Part shown: positions 21,713 through 31,875 of the stretch, one piece after another | How the letters are laid out: each line of letters opens with the position of its first letter | Numbering within the stretch: position 1 is the first letter of the stretch | From: Rostrohypoxylon terebratum | Lineage: Eukaryota; Ascomycota; Sordariomycetes; Xylariales; Hypoxylaceae | Assembly (NCBI GenBank): GCA_022497145.1 | Contig: MU386022.1 | Span: forward strand, 1-40,647 | Length of the DNA: 40,647 bases | Direction of reading: 5' to 3' | Notes under the pieces: generated by a model | What the model was told of the DNA's origin: nothing | Seen by the model: the letters and a program-made list of their open reading frames with translations, nothing else | Databases searched by the model: none | Program-made: the position numbers and the translations under genes

Positions 21713-22903
21713 ATGATGCGCTACCTGACTCCCGCCCTCCTGCTGGGCTCCGCAGCCCACGCCCTACCGTTCGCGGAGCTTCATCGTCGCCAGAACACCA
21801 CCGCCTGCGCGATCAAAGACTCCTATCCTGCCGTGAACTTTGCCAAGCTCCCGGATCCGTTCACCTACGAGGACGGAACGAAGGTCGCCAGCAAGGCCGA
21901 CTGGGATTGCCGTCAGCAGGAGATCAGCAAGCTTCTCCAACAATACGAGCTGGGCGACTACCCGCCGCCCCCCGACAAGGTCGAGGCTTCTCTATCGGGA
22001 ACCACCCTGGCCGTCAAGGTCACCGTCGGCTCCAAGTCCGTCACGATTAACGCCTCCATCCGCAAGCCTAGCTCCAGCCCCGGACCTGCCATCGTCACTA
22101 TCGGAGGGTCCTCGCTCCCTATCCCGGGTACCGTAGGAACCGTCGGCTTCAACAACGACCAGTTCGCCTCGCAGGCGTCCGGAAGCTCCCGGGGCCAAGG
22201 CGCGTTCTACACGCTCTTCGGCAACACCCACTCCGCCGGCGCCCTGACCGCGTGGGCCTGGGGCGTCGACCGCGTCATCGACGGTCTCGAGCAGGTCGGC
22301 GCGGCGGCGTCCGGCATCGATCCTAAGAGGCTCGGAACTACCGGCTGCTCTCGTAACGGAAAGGGTGCCTTCATCGTCGGCGCTCTCGCTAACCGCATCG
22401 CCCTCACCCTCCCCCAGGAGTCCGGCTCCGGCGGTGCCGCCTGCTGGCGTATCTCCGACGACGAGCACAGCAAGGGCAAGAACATCCAGACCGCCGGCGA
22501 GATCGTCGGAGAGAACGTGTGGTTCAGCAAGAACCTCGACGCTTACACGTCCAAGACGAACACCATGCCCGAGGACCACCACATGTTGGCCGCCCTCGTC
22601 GCGCCCCGTGGCTTGCTGGCGTTCGAGAACGACATCGACTGGCTCGGCCCCGTCAGCACGACCGGTTGCATGAAGGCCGGACGTCTCATCTACAAGGGCC
22701 TCGGCGTGCCCACCAACATGGGCTTCTCCCTCGTCGGAGGACACAGCCATTGCCAGTTCCCCTCCTCGCAGCAGGCCGAACTCACCGCGTATATCAACTA
22801 CTTCCTCCTCGCCGGTACCGAGGCACCTCCGGAGGTCGAGAAGAGCAGCGCGAGCGTGACCGTCACGGACTGGGCTCCGTGGGATGTTCCTTCTCTCGCT
22901 TAA
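21713..22903 (+). CDS. secreted 4-O-methyl-glucuronoyl methylesterase (CE15)
   Basis: Extracellular serine esterase that cuts ester bonds between lignin alcohols and 4-O-methyl-glucuronic acid on xylan. Intronless, 396 residues from the first of two ATGs. The open frame upstream has no ATG. A signal peptide of about 17 residues (LLLGSAAHA) is followed by a short propeptide ending HRRQ. The CE15 nucleophile motif GCSRNGKGA puts the catalytic Ser at 213; Glu236 (LPQESGSGG) and His346 (GGHSHCQF) complete the triad. These numbers agree with what I recall for the Sporotrichum thermophile enzyme StGE2. No carbohydrate-binding module is attached. Third codon positions are strongly C-rich, a sign of high expression. 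Confidence 0.95.
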   Translation: MMRYLTPALLLGSAAHALPFAELHRRQNTTACAIKDSYPAVNFAKLPDPFTYEDGTKVASKADWDCRQQEISKLLQQYELGDYPPPPDKVEASLSGTTLAVKVTVGSKSVTINASIRKPSSSPGPAIVTIGGSSLPIPGTVGTVGFNNDQFASQASGSSRGQGAFYTLFGNTHSAGALTAWAWGVDRVIDGLEQVGAAASGIDPKRLGTTGCSRNGKGAFIVGALANRIALTLPQESGSGGAACWRISDDEHSKGKNIQTAGEIVGENVWFSKNLDAYTSKTNTMPEDHHMLAALVAPRGLLAFENDIDWLGPVSTTGCMKAGRLIYKGLGVPTNMGFSLVGGHSHCQFPSSQQAELTAYINYFLLAGTEAPPEVEKSSASVTVTDWAPWDVPSLA

Positions 22904-23240
22904 GCCGACACACGGACAGAATATCCAAAAGCTTTTGAAGAGCCCCTGTATACCTGTATATAGTTATAACTCGTGCTTCCGAATATGAACCCTCATAGCT
23001 GGCGAGAGCTGACGTTGGCCACTCACGAAAGAAAGTAACCCCGTCGCGAATTTTGGTTTTTAGGTATCTTCTACGTGAATGTCATACAAACCATTGTTAA
23101 AGGACTGAGTCATATTGCACATTGGGGGGTAATATGGATGACAACCTTGCTTTCCGCTATATAATTGTATCCGTCCCATTCGCTTAACCGCCTACTTACA
23201 TACCTAGGTAGGTACTCAGGAGGTACCTAGGTCCTAGGAC
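22904..23240. other. intergenic region between convergent genes
   Basis: This holds the 3' regions of the CE15 esterase and the NmrA-like gene. A dense CCTAGG motif group begins at about 23200 and runs into the next gene's stop codon. No gene was seen. Confidence 0.5.
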
Positions 23241-23246
23241 CTAGGT
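23225..23246. repeat. perfect 22-bp CCTAGG palindrome overlapping a stop codon
   Basis: ACCTAGG, TCCTAGGA and CCTAGGT join into one perfect palindrome from 23225 to 23246. The stop codon of the minus-strand NmrA-like gene (23241-23243) lies inside it. It is the longest perfect example of the CTAGG motif family in the window. Confidence 0.85.
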
Positions 23247-24282
23247 GCGTAGCCATTCCTTTAAAGTGGCAGCTAGATCGTCTTCTCGAAGCCCGAGAAA
23301 CTCGTTCGCGCTATTATCCCCCTCGACCGCGTGGTCGGCCCCGTCTGCGTAAGCGTGCTTCCGTAGAAGGTTAGAGAAGGCGCTGAAGTCTCCCTTGCTC
23401 AGCTTTTCTAGCCCGATCTTCTCCTGCTCGGCGGTGCTAGCATGCTCCACCTTCCACTTCTCGCCCGTCTCGCTTTCCAGGATCTCCAGAATCTGATTCT
23501 GCGAGGGGTTAAATGACGCGATGGAGAGGTACTGGTTAGCCGTCTTCTCCGGCCGAGACAGGATAGCAGCGACGGCCCGACCGATGAACGATAGGTTGGA
23601 ACCTTGGACGGGTTCGTTTCCAGAATCATAGATGATTGCTGTTTTGGTACTCTTGTCGAACCCGAGAGATCCTGCTCGGAGCCCCTACACGCGATGCCGT
23701 CGTTAGTGCTATCCACGTACCGCATCTGCGACATTAGCGAGCCTTACCCAGTCGAAAAATAATCCGCTGGACACGCCGTTCCACGTGAACCATGGGTTTT
23801 CTCTAGACTTCTCGATAATGTAATCGAGAACCTCGACTTTACCTCGGAGAATTTTGCCGATCGCAGAATCGCCGAGCGTTCGGGTGTTGACACCGAACTC
23901 CGACGAGATGAACCGTTTTACCTTGGCCGCCACAGCGGCGTCGGCCAATATCTTTTGGCTACCGACAGCGACGGTCGCTATAGCAGATACCACCGCGTCT
24001 TGTCCTTCGAGCGCGGAGACCAACGACTCGAACGATCGATAGTCTACCTTCTTTACCGTCAGGTTTTCCGGGAACGCCGCCGTCGATCCTTCGCGAGTGA
24101 GCGCGGTCACGTCGAATCCGGCTTTGACAAGTTCCTGGGCAATTTCCTTTCCGACATTGCCCGATGCCTGTGTGAAGGAATTAGCAAATTTCCCGTAATT
24201 ATTGAAAGCCTGTTATCTTTCGTATGTAGGAAGTTTCACCAACCCCAACGACGACTGCATTCCTGATTAGAGATCCCATCAT
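23241..24282 (-). CDS. NmrA-like / isoflavone-reductase-like NAD(P)-binding protein
   Basis: A cytosolic atypical SDR with an NmrA fold; members are either NADPH-dependent reductases or redox-sensing regulators. Three exons: 24282-24244, 24167-23748 and 23684-23241, giving 300 residues. Intron 1 (76 nt, GCTAAT branch) splits the Rossmann motif VVVGASGNVGKE, a common place in fungal members. Intron 2 is 63 nt. After the glycine motif come LTRE, KVDY and the segment RFISSEFGVNT typical of the isoflavone reductase branch; a canonical catalytic Tyr-x3-Lys is absent, as is usual there. The gene sits at the left side of an oxidoreductase-rich block in the same orientation as the BVMO. The substrate is unknown. 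Confidence 0.88.
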
Positions 24283-25404
24283 GCCTTTACAGCCTTTCTT
24301 TGTTCTATGAATTGGATCGAAAACTGCTGGTTGAATCTGAAGCTTTGTCGAATTGGTTACGATTTTTCAATTGCCGGGTCTACAAGGTCTACTTATATGA
24401 AAGATGAAAGCCGATCTCCAAGCGGGGACGATCAATAGATCAATAAGGTTACAGCTGGTAAAATTACAAATGTAGGTAATTACAAGGGAGGGTATCGCAC
24501 AATCTCACAAAGAACGCGCCGGTATGACATTCGCCCATAGGTAGGCAGGTACGTAGTAGATTCGCTATAACAAGTGACGAAGGACTTGTGATACCACGCC
24601 ATCTACTACATATGACATATGTAGGTAATTCGTAAAACTATACGTATTATTGGACGAAAGAGGTGAGCTCATAAGGGGAGGAGTATTCGCAATTCCATGG
24701 GTATATTCTGGGCTAATAACCCCCCTTTCCGTTGTATGCTTCGTACCTAGGTCCTAGGTATCCTACGAAATCGCTGTTTTCGCCCATCTCCCACCTATCA
24801 GATCTTGCGGCCATGTAACAAGTACTTAGAGTCGGGTAATACCTATGAAACGAAAATTTCACTTCCATGACTGAAGCCGCGCTCCCGAAAATCCAGAATC
24901 TGATTCGCCATTTCAATGCGAATGACCTCCCCATATTCACTCACCACGGACAATACAGTATAGACTTGTCGGGCACCCTTACTCTACTTAGCTTGATCGG
25001 AAAATAAGGACCTGATGGTAGCATTCACTTGGGTTTAAGAAATTGGGAATTGTTGTAGTTATATAGAGTATCCTGTGGTGGAGGGAGAACCGTTCACTAA
25101 CAGCGGTGATGTAATGGCTTGTCAAAGGTGCTTGTGGTAGTGCAAGCAAAGTTCAGCATGGTGCTGCGTTGAAAGCGTTTGGAATTGATTTCGGAGACAT
25201 TGCGACTACAGAAGAAGTTATTGAGTACATATGTATAAGAATGGCTAGTTACATAAAGTTTGCGGGAAAAACTAGTCACGACTTGGTATACCTATCCCCT
25301 CTTTATCGACGTTTGAGGTAAACGACCAAATTAGATTCCAATTCCAAGGACTAGGTGTCACAATCCATTATTCGGAGCCCCCCCGGAGGACGGAGTGCCG
25401 TAGT
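24283..25404. other. 1.1-kb intergenic region
   Basis: No gene was recognised. It contains a CCTAGGTCCTAGG motif at 24743-24762 and three CGGAG elements at 25373-25395 close to the end of the BVMO gene, one of them CGGAGCC like the palindrome half-site at 31396-31402. Confidence 0.45.
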
Positions 25405-27078
25405 CTAGGCAAAAACTAATTCCTTCCATCCGGATTCGGCGCAATCCGAACACCTCTTCCTGTACTCGACAACATTGCCGACATACCTCGCAATCCTTCT
25501 TTCCTGCTTACCCTTGACATTGGTATTGATCCCTGTCATCCAGCTGTCTACTTCATTTCCTAGCAGCCCCTTGCTACAGTCTATAACGTGTTCTCCCCAA
25601 GCATCGACGGATTCTGGCTTCGGCTCGACGTACGTGTAATTGTGATCGAACATATGCTGGAGAATATCGCACACCACGGTGACGGCATTCTCGAGACTGC
25701 GTGTGCCGTTGCCGAAAGGCTGGTGCGGTCCGAGGACCATGAACATATTCGGCATGTCGGGTGCCATTATCCCGAGGAACGTTTTCGGTTTGTGGTCTAC
25801 CCATACCGCTCGGCTACTCGTCTTCAAATCGCTGTAGCCGAGCAGCGGACGGTCGTCCTTGCCACGGAAGTCGATGGCGCTGAAAGATCCCGTGATAGCG
25901 TTAAACCCGGTCGCAAAAATTAGGACGTCGAGTTCGTGATTCTTGCCGTCTAGAGTGTTGATCCCTCTAGCATCTATCCTCTCTATCGGCGTATTTCTCA
26001 AGTCCACCAGTTTGACGTTCGGTCGGTTGTACACCTCGAAGTATCCGCTCTCTAGGGGAACGCGCCGCATTCCGAAGCCGTGATTCTTGGGTATGAGGGA
26101 GTCGGCTACTTCGGGGTCGTCGACTCGCGCCCTGATCTTCGACGCCATATACTCCGAGTACAAGTCGTTGGCTTCGCGATCAGTGTAGGTATCCTTGAAA
26201 ACTCCTAGCCACTTGCCGAAACCCTGCTGGTTGTACAATTTCTCCCACAGCGCGACGCGTTCTTCCGGCGTCACGTCGCATGATCTTCGAGGGTCTGCCT
26301 GGTACAAGAACCCCGAAGACGTCTTCGCGCATCGATCGAAAATGGAGTCGTACTCTTGGACGTGCTTCCTCATCTGCTCCGGGGAGATCTCCGTGTTTCG
26401 AAGGGGGGCTGACCAGTTGGCCGTCCGTTGAAAGACCGTCAACGAATCGACGTTAGACTCCTTGGCAATCGCCGTGATGGTCTGTATCCCCGTCGCGCCG
26501 GTTCCGATCACGCCGACCTTCTTTCCGGCAAAGTCTCGCTTGGCATCGATATCTCTCGGCCAGGCGGACGTGTGGAACGCCTGGCCACCGAAGTTTTCGA
26601 TTCCCGGAATCGCCGGGAGAGTGGGTAGGGAGAGGAATCCTAGGCAGCTCACGAAAAAACGCGCCTGGTACTCACGTCCGAGGCTGTCGGTGAAAAGCCA
26701 GGAACGAGAAGCGTCGAGCCATCGCGCGGACTTGACGGCGGTGTCGAGTTGGATGTCTTTGTAGAGGTCGTGCTTTTCGCAAACACGCTCGATGTATCTC
26801 AGAACGTCGGGTTGCGTAGAAAATGTCTCCTTCCAATACCACTCTCGCAGGAGCTCCTCGTCCCAAGAGAACTGGTAAGTCAGCGACTCGGTATCGACTC
26901 GAGCGCCGGGATATCGGTTGATGTACCAGGTGCCCCCCACGCCCGAACTAGCCTCGAGAACCTTGACTCGCCAAGATGGGAAGCGGTCCCGGACGTGATG
27001 AAGAGCACAGACACCGGAGAATCCGGCTCCGATGATTAACACGTCGTATTCATCTCTAGATTGGCCCAAAGATCCCAT
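25405..27078 (-). CDS. FAD/NADPH-dependent Baeyer-Villiger monooxygenase (type I)
   Basis: Flavoprotein that inserts one oxygen atom next to a carbonyl, turning ketones into esters or cyclic ketones into lactones. Intronless, 557 residues. FAD-binding GAGFSG is at 17-22, followed by GGTWYINRYPGARVD, a family hallmark. The BVMO fingerprint FGGQAFHTSAWP is at 163-174, and the NADPH Rossmann motif GTGATG at 192-197. No signal peptide is present; length and order match cyclohexanone-monooxygenase-type enzymes (about 540-550 residues). An SDR lies 0.9 kb upstream in the same direction. An alcohol-to-ketone step followed by oxygen insertion would fit the pair, but no esterase for a product is nearby. 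The substrate is not predictable. Confidence 0.95.
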   Translation of the reverse strand: MGSLGQSRDEYDVLIIGAGFSGVCALHHVRDRFPSWRVKVLEASSGVGGTWYINRYPGARVDTESLTYQFSWDEELLREWYWKETFSTQPDVLRYIERVCEKHDLYKDIQLDTAVKSARWLDASRSWLFTDSLGREYQARFFVSCLGFLSLPTLPAIPGIENFGGQAFHTSAWPRDIDAKRDFAGKKVGVIGTGATGIQTITAIAKESNVDSLTVFQRTANWSAPLRNTEISPEQMRKHVQEYDSIFDRCAKTSSGFLYQADPRRSCDVTPEERVALWEKLYNQQGFGKWLGVFKDTYTDREANDLYSEYMASKIRARVDDPEVADSLIPKNHGFGMRRVPLESGYFEVYNRPNVKLVDLRNTPIERIDARGINTLDGKNHELDVLIFATGFNAITGSFSAIDFRGKDDRPLLGYSDLKTSSRAVWVDHKPKTFLGIMAPDMPNMFMVLGPHQPFGNGTRSLENAVTVVCDILQHMFDHNYTYVEPKPESVDAWGEHVIDCSKGLLGNEVDSWMTGINTNVKGKQERRIARYVGNVVEYRKRCSDCAESGWKELVFA

Positions 27079-28001
27079 GGCGGCAAATTACTTAGGTACT
27101 ACTAGGCAAGAAGCTGGTAGGTAAGTAGGTAATGCGAGTGCGCTTTCTGCTGATGAGTGAAGCAGTCAACAAAGTTCACGACTGTCCGAATTCCAAGAGG
27201 TTTATGACGAAATAGACGGCCACGACAAGACATAAATGGGAAAATAGATCGTGACATCCTCGACAACCTCTGATAACCCAAGTTGCCATGGGGGAGTTGG
27301 GGAGTATCGACGGCGTGGAATTGCCTATTTTGTCGAGCTGGTTCCTCATTGCCGCCATCTTCCCGTACGAATTGCTAAAATCCGAGCCTTTCCTTAAACG
27401 CTGATAACGTAGTAATGATCTTGTCTGTAGTCAAAGATTGTTATACGATGTTGTAGTTGTCATCCGTTGTTATCAGCTGAGTGTCGGTATAGGAAAGCAT
27501 CACCTGGAGAAAGATAAGTGCCGATATGCCTACCTAATCCCAAGTTGCGAAGGAATGGATTCGGGGGATTACTTTCCTCTTCCGTTGTCTCGCGTATCAG
27601 CGTGGGGCTTCCCCGCGTACCCACTGTATTTTAGGGATTTTAGCTGAGCGGAACGTGGGCTTGGCACACCCACTTGCGTTACAGGGGTGAGTAGGGTGGA
27701 ACTTCTACACCCCCTACCACTTAGGCCCACTCCACTGTTATTTGGGGTACGAGGTCCACTCTAATTACCATAGTAAATTTGAGCGCGTTGGATGATATGG
27801 CTGTGTGGATGATAGATCCATTACTGATTGCGTGCCCTATAGCGTAAACGACTTCACCGAGGAATGTTCAACTCTATGACGACAACAACAATCATATCGG
27901 GATTCGTGCGGAACGACCTATCCTAAAATCTATCTAGGCCCTAGGTCCTAGGTACAAATTTCTTACCGACGAAGACGCGGGACAATAGGCACACACCCGC
28001 T
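27079..28001. other. intergenic region
   Basis: This 923-bp gap contains the BVMO promoter and the 3' end of the SDR. CTAGG motifs occur at about 27094-27105 and 27933-27954. Short frames (27176-27358 and 27438-27647) have no domain and are not called. Confidence 0.45.
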
Positions 28002-28817
28002 CTACCTCTCGGTGTATCCGCCGTCGACCATGAGGGCGGTACCTGTGACGAAGGAGCTTCTGCCACCCGCGAGATAAACGACACCGTCGGCAATCTCCTG
28101 CGGTTTTCCTACGCGCATCATCGGTACCGCCGTCATCACCCGCTCCTCCATAGCCTTGAACACCCCTGGATTCTTGGTCGTCAAAGGCGTCTCGGTATAT
28201 CCCGGGCACACAGCATTGATCCTCAACCCGTCTTTCGCATAGTCCTCGGAAGCGGACCGGGTCAACCCCAACACACCAGCCTTGGAAGCGGCGTACGCGG
28301 TAGATAGCGGGATGCCAGCAACAGACTGGATCGATCCGAAGAGCACGATCGAGCCTCTCTGCAAAGGTCTTCCGTCGATGGATGACGCGATCGGCTCCTG
28401 CTTCAACATGACCTGAGATGCCGCCTTCAAGACGATGAGCGACCCCGTGAGATTGATATTCAAGATTCGATGCCAATCGCTGAGATGCGCAAACGCGGCG
28501 CCGCCTTCGTGTTTCATAGCGACGCCCGCGGCGTTTGCGACGTAATCTAGCCGTCCAAACTCTTCGACCACCGCCTTGACCGATTGGTCGACTTGATCCT
28601 CATCCGACACGTCGACCTGATGTACTACCACGCGACAGGCTCGGCCATTCGAAGTGTACCGCTTCTCTTCTATCTCTGCTTTGACCGCCTGCAGGGATTC
28701 TAGGTTGAGATCGAACAGCGCAACTCCGGCAGCACCATCCCGAGCAAACGTGTTCGCGCACGCCCTGCCGATTCCAGAGGCAGCCCCTGTGACCAAAGCG
28801 AAGCCGGGGACATCCAT
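28002..28817 (-). CDS. short-chain dehydrogenase/reductase (classical SDR)
   Basis: NAD(P)-dependent oxidoreductase of 271 residues, intronless. The open frame extends to 28856, but the codon there is TTG; the first ATG is at 28817 in a good context (AAGATGG). The cofactor motif TGAASGIG is at 10-17, NAAG at 95-98, Ser162 or Ser165 in FGSIQS, and the catalytic Tyr175-x3-Lys179 in YAASK. An acidic residue after the second strand (FDLN) favours NAD(H). The C-terminus (SFVTGTALMVDGGY) is standard. It lies between the BVMO and the permease, all on the minus strand, so interconversion of an alcohol and ketone in the same route is plausible but unproven. Confidence 0.93.
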   Translation of the reverse strand: MDVPGFALVTGAASGIGRACANTFARDGAAGVALFDLNLESLQAVKAEIEEKRYTSNGRACRVVVHQVDVSDEDQVDQSVKAVVEEFGRLDYVANAAGVAMKHEGGAAFAHLSDWHRILNINLTGSLIVLKAASQVMLKQEPIASSIDGRPLQRGSIVLFGSIQSVAGIPLSTAYAASKAGVLGLTRSASEDYAKDGLRINAVCPGYTETPLTTKNPGVFKAMEERVMTAVPMMRVGKPQEIADGVVYLAGGRSSFVTGTALMVDGGYTER

Positions 28818-29506
28818 CTTGTGAGTTACGGGACGAGGGGGCGAGGGGATGATCAATTTGCAAGCAACCTTTGTGGCTTGATGCAGTTTTACAGACTGTA
28901 AGCTGAGATCTTACAAACTCTAAAGAACTCTAGATGAATAACAATGAATGATTTAAAACGAAAAATCCATAGGTAAATCCAATTACGTTAGAGGTAGCCA
29001 TTCTCGTAGATAGATCATATAGTTCCAAGGTATTACTTACTACCTACTAGTACCTAGGAATTAGGTGTAGGTGTTATTCACAGATGCTTATCATCTCATC
29101 ATAAGAGGAAAGTTTCCGCAACCACATTAGCACATTCTTGGAGTCACCTATCGTACGACGTACATACTGGGACCTAGGACCTACTAGGTAGGACCTATGT
29201 AGGTACCGTACCCGTCAATCCTACTAGGTATCGACAGGGAGGTCCACATGCCTACATCTGTCTCTTTTCCCCGAGATTTTGGATATCGGAGATGACTCTC
29301 GTTATTATAGGTAGATTTATTCGACATGGTTACGTAAATCGCGGTTGATACGCAGATAAGTCAAGAACATTGAAATTCAATATGCATAAAGTTATGTTGA
29401 ACATAACATATTCATATTATGTACGAACCACCCCTATTTCGTACAAATTGCGTCATCGAACTCGGAACTCCGGTCGGATACCAAAAAATGTCTCTGGCGC
29501 ACCCGA
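28818..29506. other. intergenic region rich in CCTAGG motifs
   Basis: No gene was seen. Motif groups lie at 29038-29066 and 29171-29230, among the densest in the window. This gap holds the SDR promoter and the permease 3' end. Confidence 0.5.
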
Positions 29507-31243
29507 TCAAGCCCATGACATGAATCGGTTCTTGAAAGCTTTACCGAACTCATTGAACCTATTTCCAACTGATTTTCTCGGTCCTTCCGTCTGATCGTCC
29601 GATTCATCGGCCTCAACTATACTCAAGCCCGTACTTAAATCCACGTCTCGCGGGCTATACATCCACGGATCCTTCCTGCCCACAGTAAACCTGTGACCAA
29701 GCCATATAGCTAGAAATATGGGAATACCAATATACGACGTTAAGAATCCGCTGACCGACCACTTCCCGGGGAAGAAGACGGTAAAACCGTTGAGCAATAG
29801 CAAACCAGCGAAGAGGATCATGCAGGTCCACGCAGCAAAAGGCTGGATGGGAGATCGGAAAGGCGACGCGAAACCCTGAACATCGCACGCCTTGCGAAAT
29901 CGTAAGAAGGTGACGCAACAGACGATCCAAGACGTGTATCCTGCCGTATTGGTGATGCTTATGAACCAATTGAACGCCACCCCGGCGCCCGAGTCGCACA
30001 CCATATAAGCCAAAGGTACGAAGAGGCTAGCGGTCAGCACAGCGTAGATCGGCACTCCCCAGCGATTGCACCTCGTAAATATCCGCGGCGCATCTCCCGA
30101 AACCGCCAAGGAATACAGCGAACGACCCGACATGAAGAGGAATGAATTCCCGGCGGAACAAGCGCTCGCCAGAACGCCCGCGTTCACAACAGACGGAAGC
30201 ACCTCTATGCCTGCATTTTGAATGGCGATCACCCACGGCGACGCGTTCGCGTTGCCCGCTCCGGAGACGAGGCCCCGAGAATCCGAAGAGCAGATAGCCC
30301 CGATCGCTACAGCGCCGAGCACGTAGAAGAATATCAGGCGGTAGAAGAATTGGCGAGACGCGATCGGGAGGTTCTTACGCGGGCTCTTCATCTCTCCGGA
30401 CGTGACGATGATTAGTTCGGGGCTAAAGTAGAAGGAGAAGCCGGACAGGATCCAAACGTATATAAAGGCCACGAGGCGACCGCGCGCCCCCGTCCCGAGG
30501 TACTCGTTAGCAGCGCCCGGGCTATACCAATAACGAAAACCGAGCCGATCGTGGGAAGGACCCCCGCCGAGCATCAGAACGAGAGACAAGATCAGCAGCC
30601 CTAGTATCAGGACGACCTTGGTGCCGGCGAAGTAGAACTCCGTCTCGGCGTAGACATGAACCGGGCAAAGATTCAGCCCGACGACGACCACCATGATGAT
30701 CGTGATCCAAACTGCGACGTGTACGTCGTTGGGCCAATAATCGATAAGGATCGTCCCCGCGGTGATCTCGTAGGCGGCGAGGATACCAAAGGAGTAGAAA
30801 TACAGGTAGCCGAGGGCAACTCCCAAGGACTTGGACACGTAACGACCGCAGTGCATCGACATCGAAGCTCCGGACACCGGCAGATGAGTACCAACCTGCG
30901 AAATTCAGAAGTCAGCACATCGCAAACATCGTATCACGTCCCATATCGCCTAACTCACCTCGACAACTGCCGTGACGACCCCGTACACCATCGCAGACGT
31001 GACGACGTACGCCGCAAGGAGCAGCGCCGGACCTCCTACGGCAAGAGCTTGGCCGCTGGCGATGAAGAGAGACGTCCCGACGCTCCCTCCGATCGCGATC
31101 ATCTGGGCTTGGCGCGACTTGATGCCTCGCCTGGTGCCAGGCGGCTCGACAACCTGTCCGTCGCGGGCACTCTCCGTCGGAGAGAGAGCGACCGTCTTCT
31201 CGACATCTTTTTGTCGACGTCGACGGTCGGTCTCGGTAGACAT
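29507..31243 (-). CDS. amino-acid permease (APC superfamily, yeast YAT type)
   Basis: Plasma-membrane proton-coupled uptake carrier of 557 residues with about 12 membrane spans. Exons 31243-30959 and 30895-29507 are joined across a 63-nt intron in frame. The family start GIKSRQAQMIAIGGSVGTSLFI forms TM1, followed by GGPALLLAAYVV and then VVEVGTHLPVSG, which spans the splice. The conserved loop EMKSPRKNLPIASRQFFYRL is present. An in-frame ATG at 31324 would add 27 residues; the ATG at 31243 is preferred because the added part has no membrane or sorting feature. It is divergent from the Zn2Cys6 gene at 31876 and shares its 632-bp control region. The substrate (amino acid, GABA or related amine) cannot be fixed. 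Confidence 0.93.
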
Positions 31244-31875
31244 CGTCACGACGTGCTTCTCGAGTTGTCGCGCGTGTCGAATATCGTTACTTGCAAACGT
31301 AAAAAATACAAGACGTGGTGACATACATCAGATCTGGAGTGTCTTCGTGGCTGATCAACCACTCCTACGTACGAGAACACTACGTTACGGCTCCGCGGAG
31401 CCAAGTCTTTTATATCTATCCAAGCTCGCACAAAATTCCATCCGTGCAGCTACCTAAAGCTACTATCGACAGCGGTCGTTCATCTCCAAACATACCTAGT
31501 ACCTAGTAGGTGTTATCTGCCTATCTCCAAAGTCCCCGGCAACGACCCGATCACGACCTTGGTTAGTCAGTGCTAGTCGGCTACCCTCGTAGATATACTA
31601 AAATAGCGTCGAAGCCTGGAGATAATCTGTCGGGGCCTGTGAAATCCTCATCGGGTAAGACCGAGTTCCATCTCCGCTGCCACGGTCTAAAACGACTAGC
31701 GACGCTACGTGACGAGCGGGGGGGAAACTTTCCTATTTCGAAGGCCCCACATCGACGCCGTCGCGTCCCATTTAGAAAGCTCACGACTCCCAGACGGTCG
31801 GAGAATCCTACCCCAAGGAAAGTCTCCTCGAGAACGTGGTCTCGAGACACCTAACTACCCGGAACTCGAAGGGCC
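31244..31875. promoter_or_regulatory. divergent promoter, permease / Zn2Cys6 regulator
   Basis: A 632-bp gap between two start codons on opposite strands, the classical layout of a pathway regulator next to a gene it controls. It contains the CCGCGG palindrome at 31389-31402 and a CCTAGTACCTAGTAGG motif at about 31494-31510. Short frames at 31570-31854 lie on both strands and are not called. Confidence 0.55.
31389..31402. promoter_or_regulatory. 14-bp perfect palindrome, candidate Zn2Cys6 binding site
   Basis: GGCTCCGCGGAGCC is a perfect palindrome 146 bp before the permease ATG. Its centre is two CGG triplets facing outward with no spacer (CCG-CGG). Zn2Cys6 dimers bind paired CGG triplets, so the neighbouring regulator is a candidate. 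A CGGAGCC half recurs at 25373-25379, and two CGGAG direct repeats stand at 34161-34173, before the second SDR. Confidence 0.5.

Noticed and set aside
21992..22750. 252-codon frame antisense to the CE15 esterase
   Set aside because: A shadow frame caused by strong C preference at third codon positions; the sense frame has a complete enzyme.
14693..22903. Secondary-metabolite cluster around the ABC transporter
   Set aside because: No backbone synthase, and the transporter resembles the housekeeping pheromone exporter; the adjacent genes are lignocellulose enzymes.
28820..28856. 13-residue extension of the SDR at 28002
   Set aside because: The upstream codon is TTG, not ATG; the ATG at 28817 has a good context and fits the family's N-terminus.
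29370..29594. 74-codon frame at the permease 3' end
   Set aside because: AT-rich and overlaps the permease C-terminus antisense; no supporting feature.
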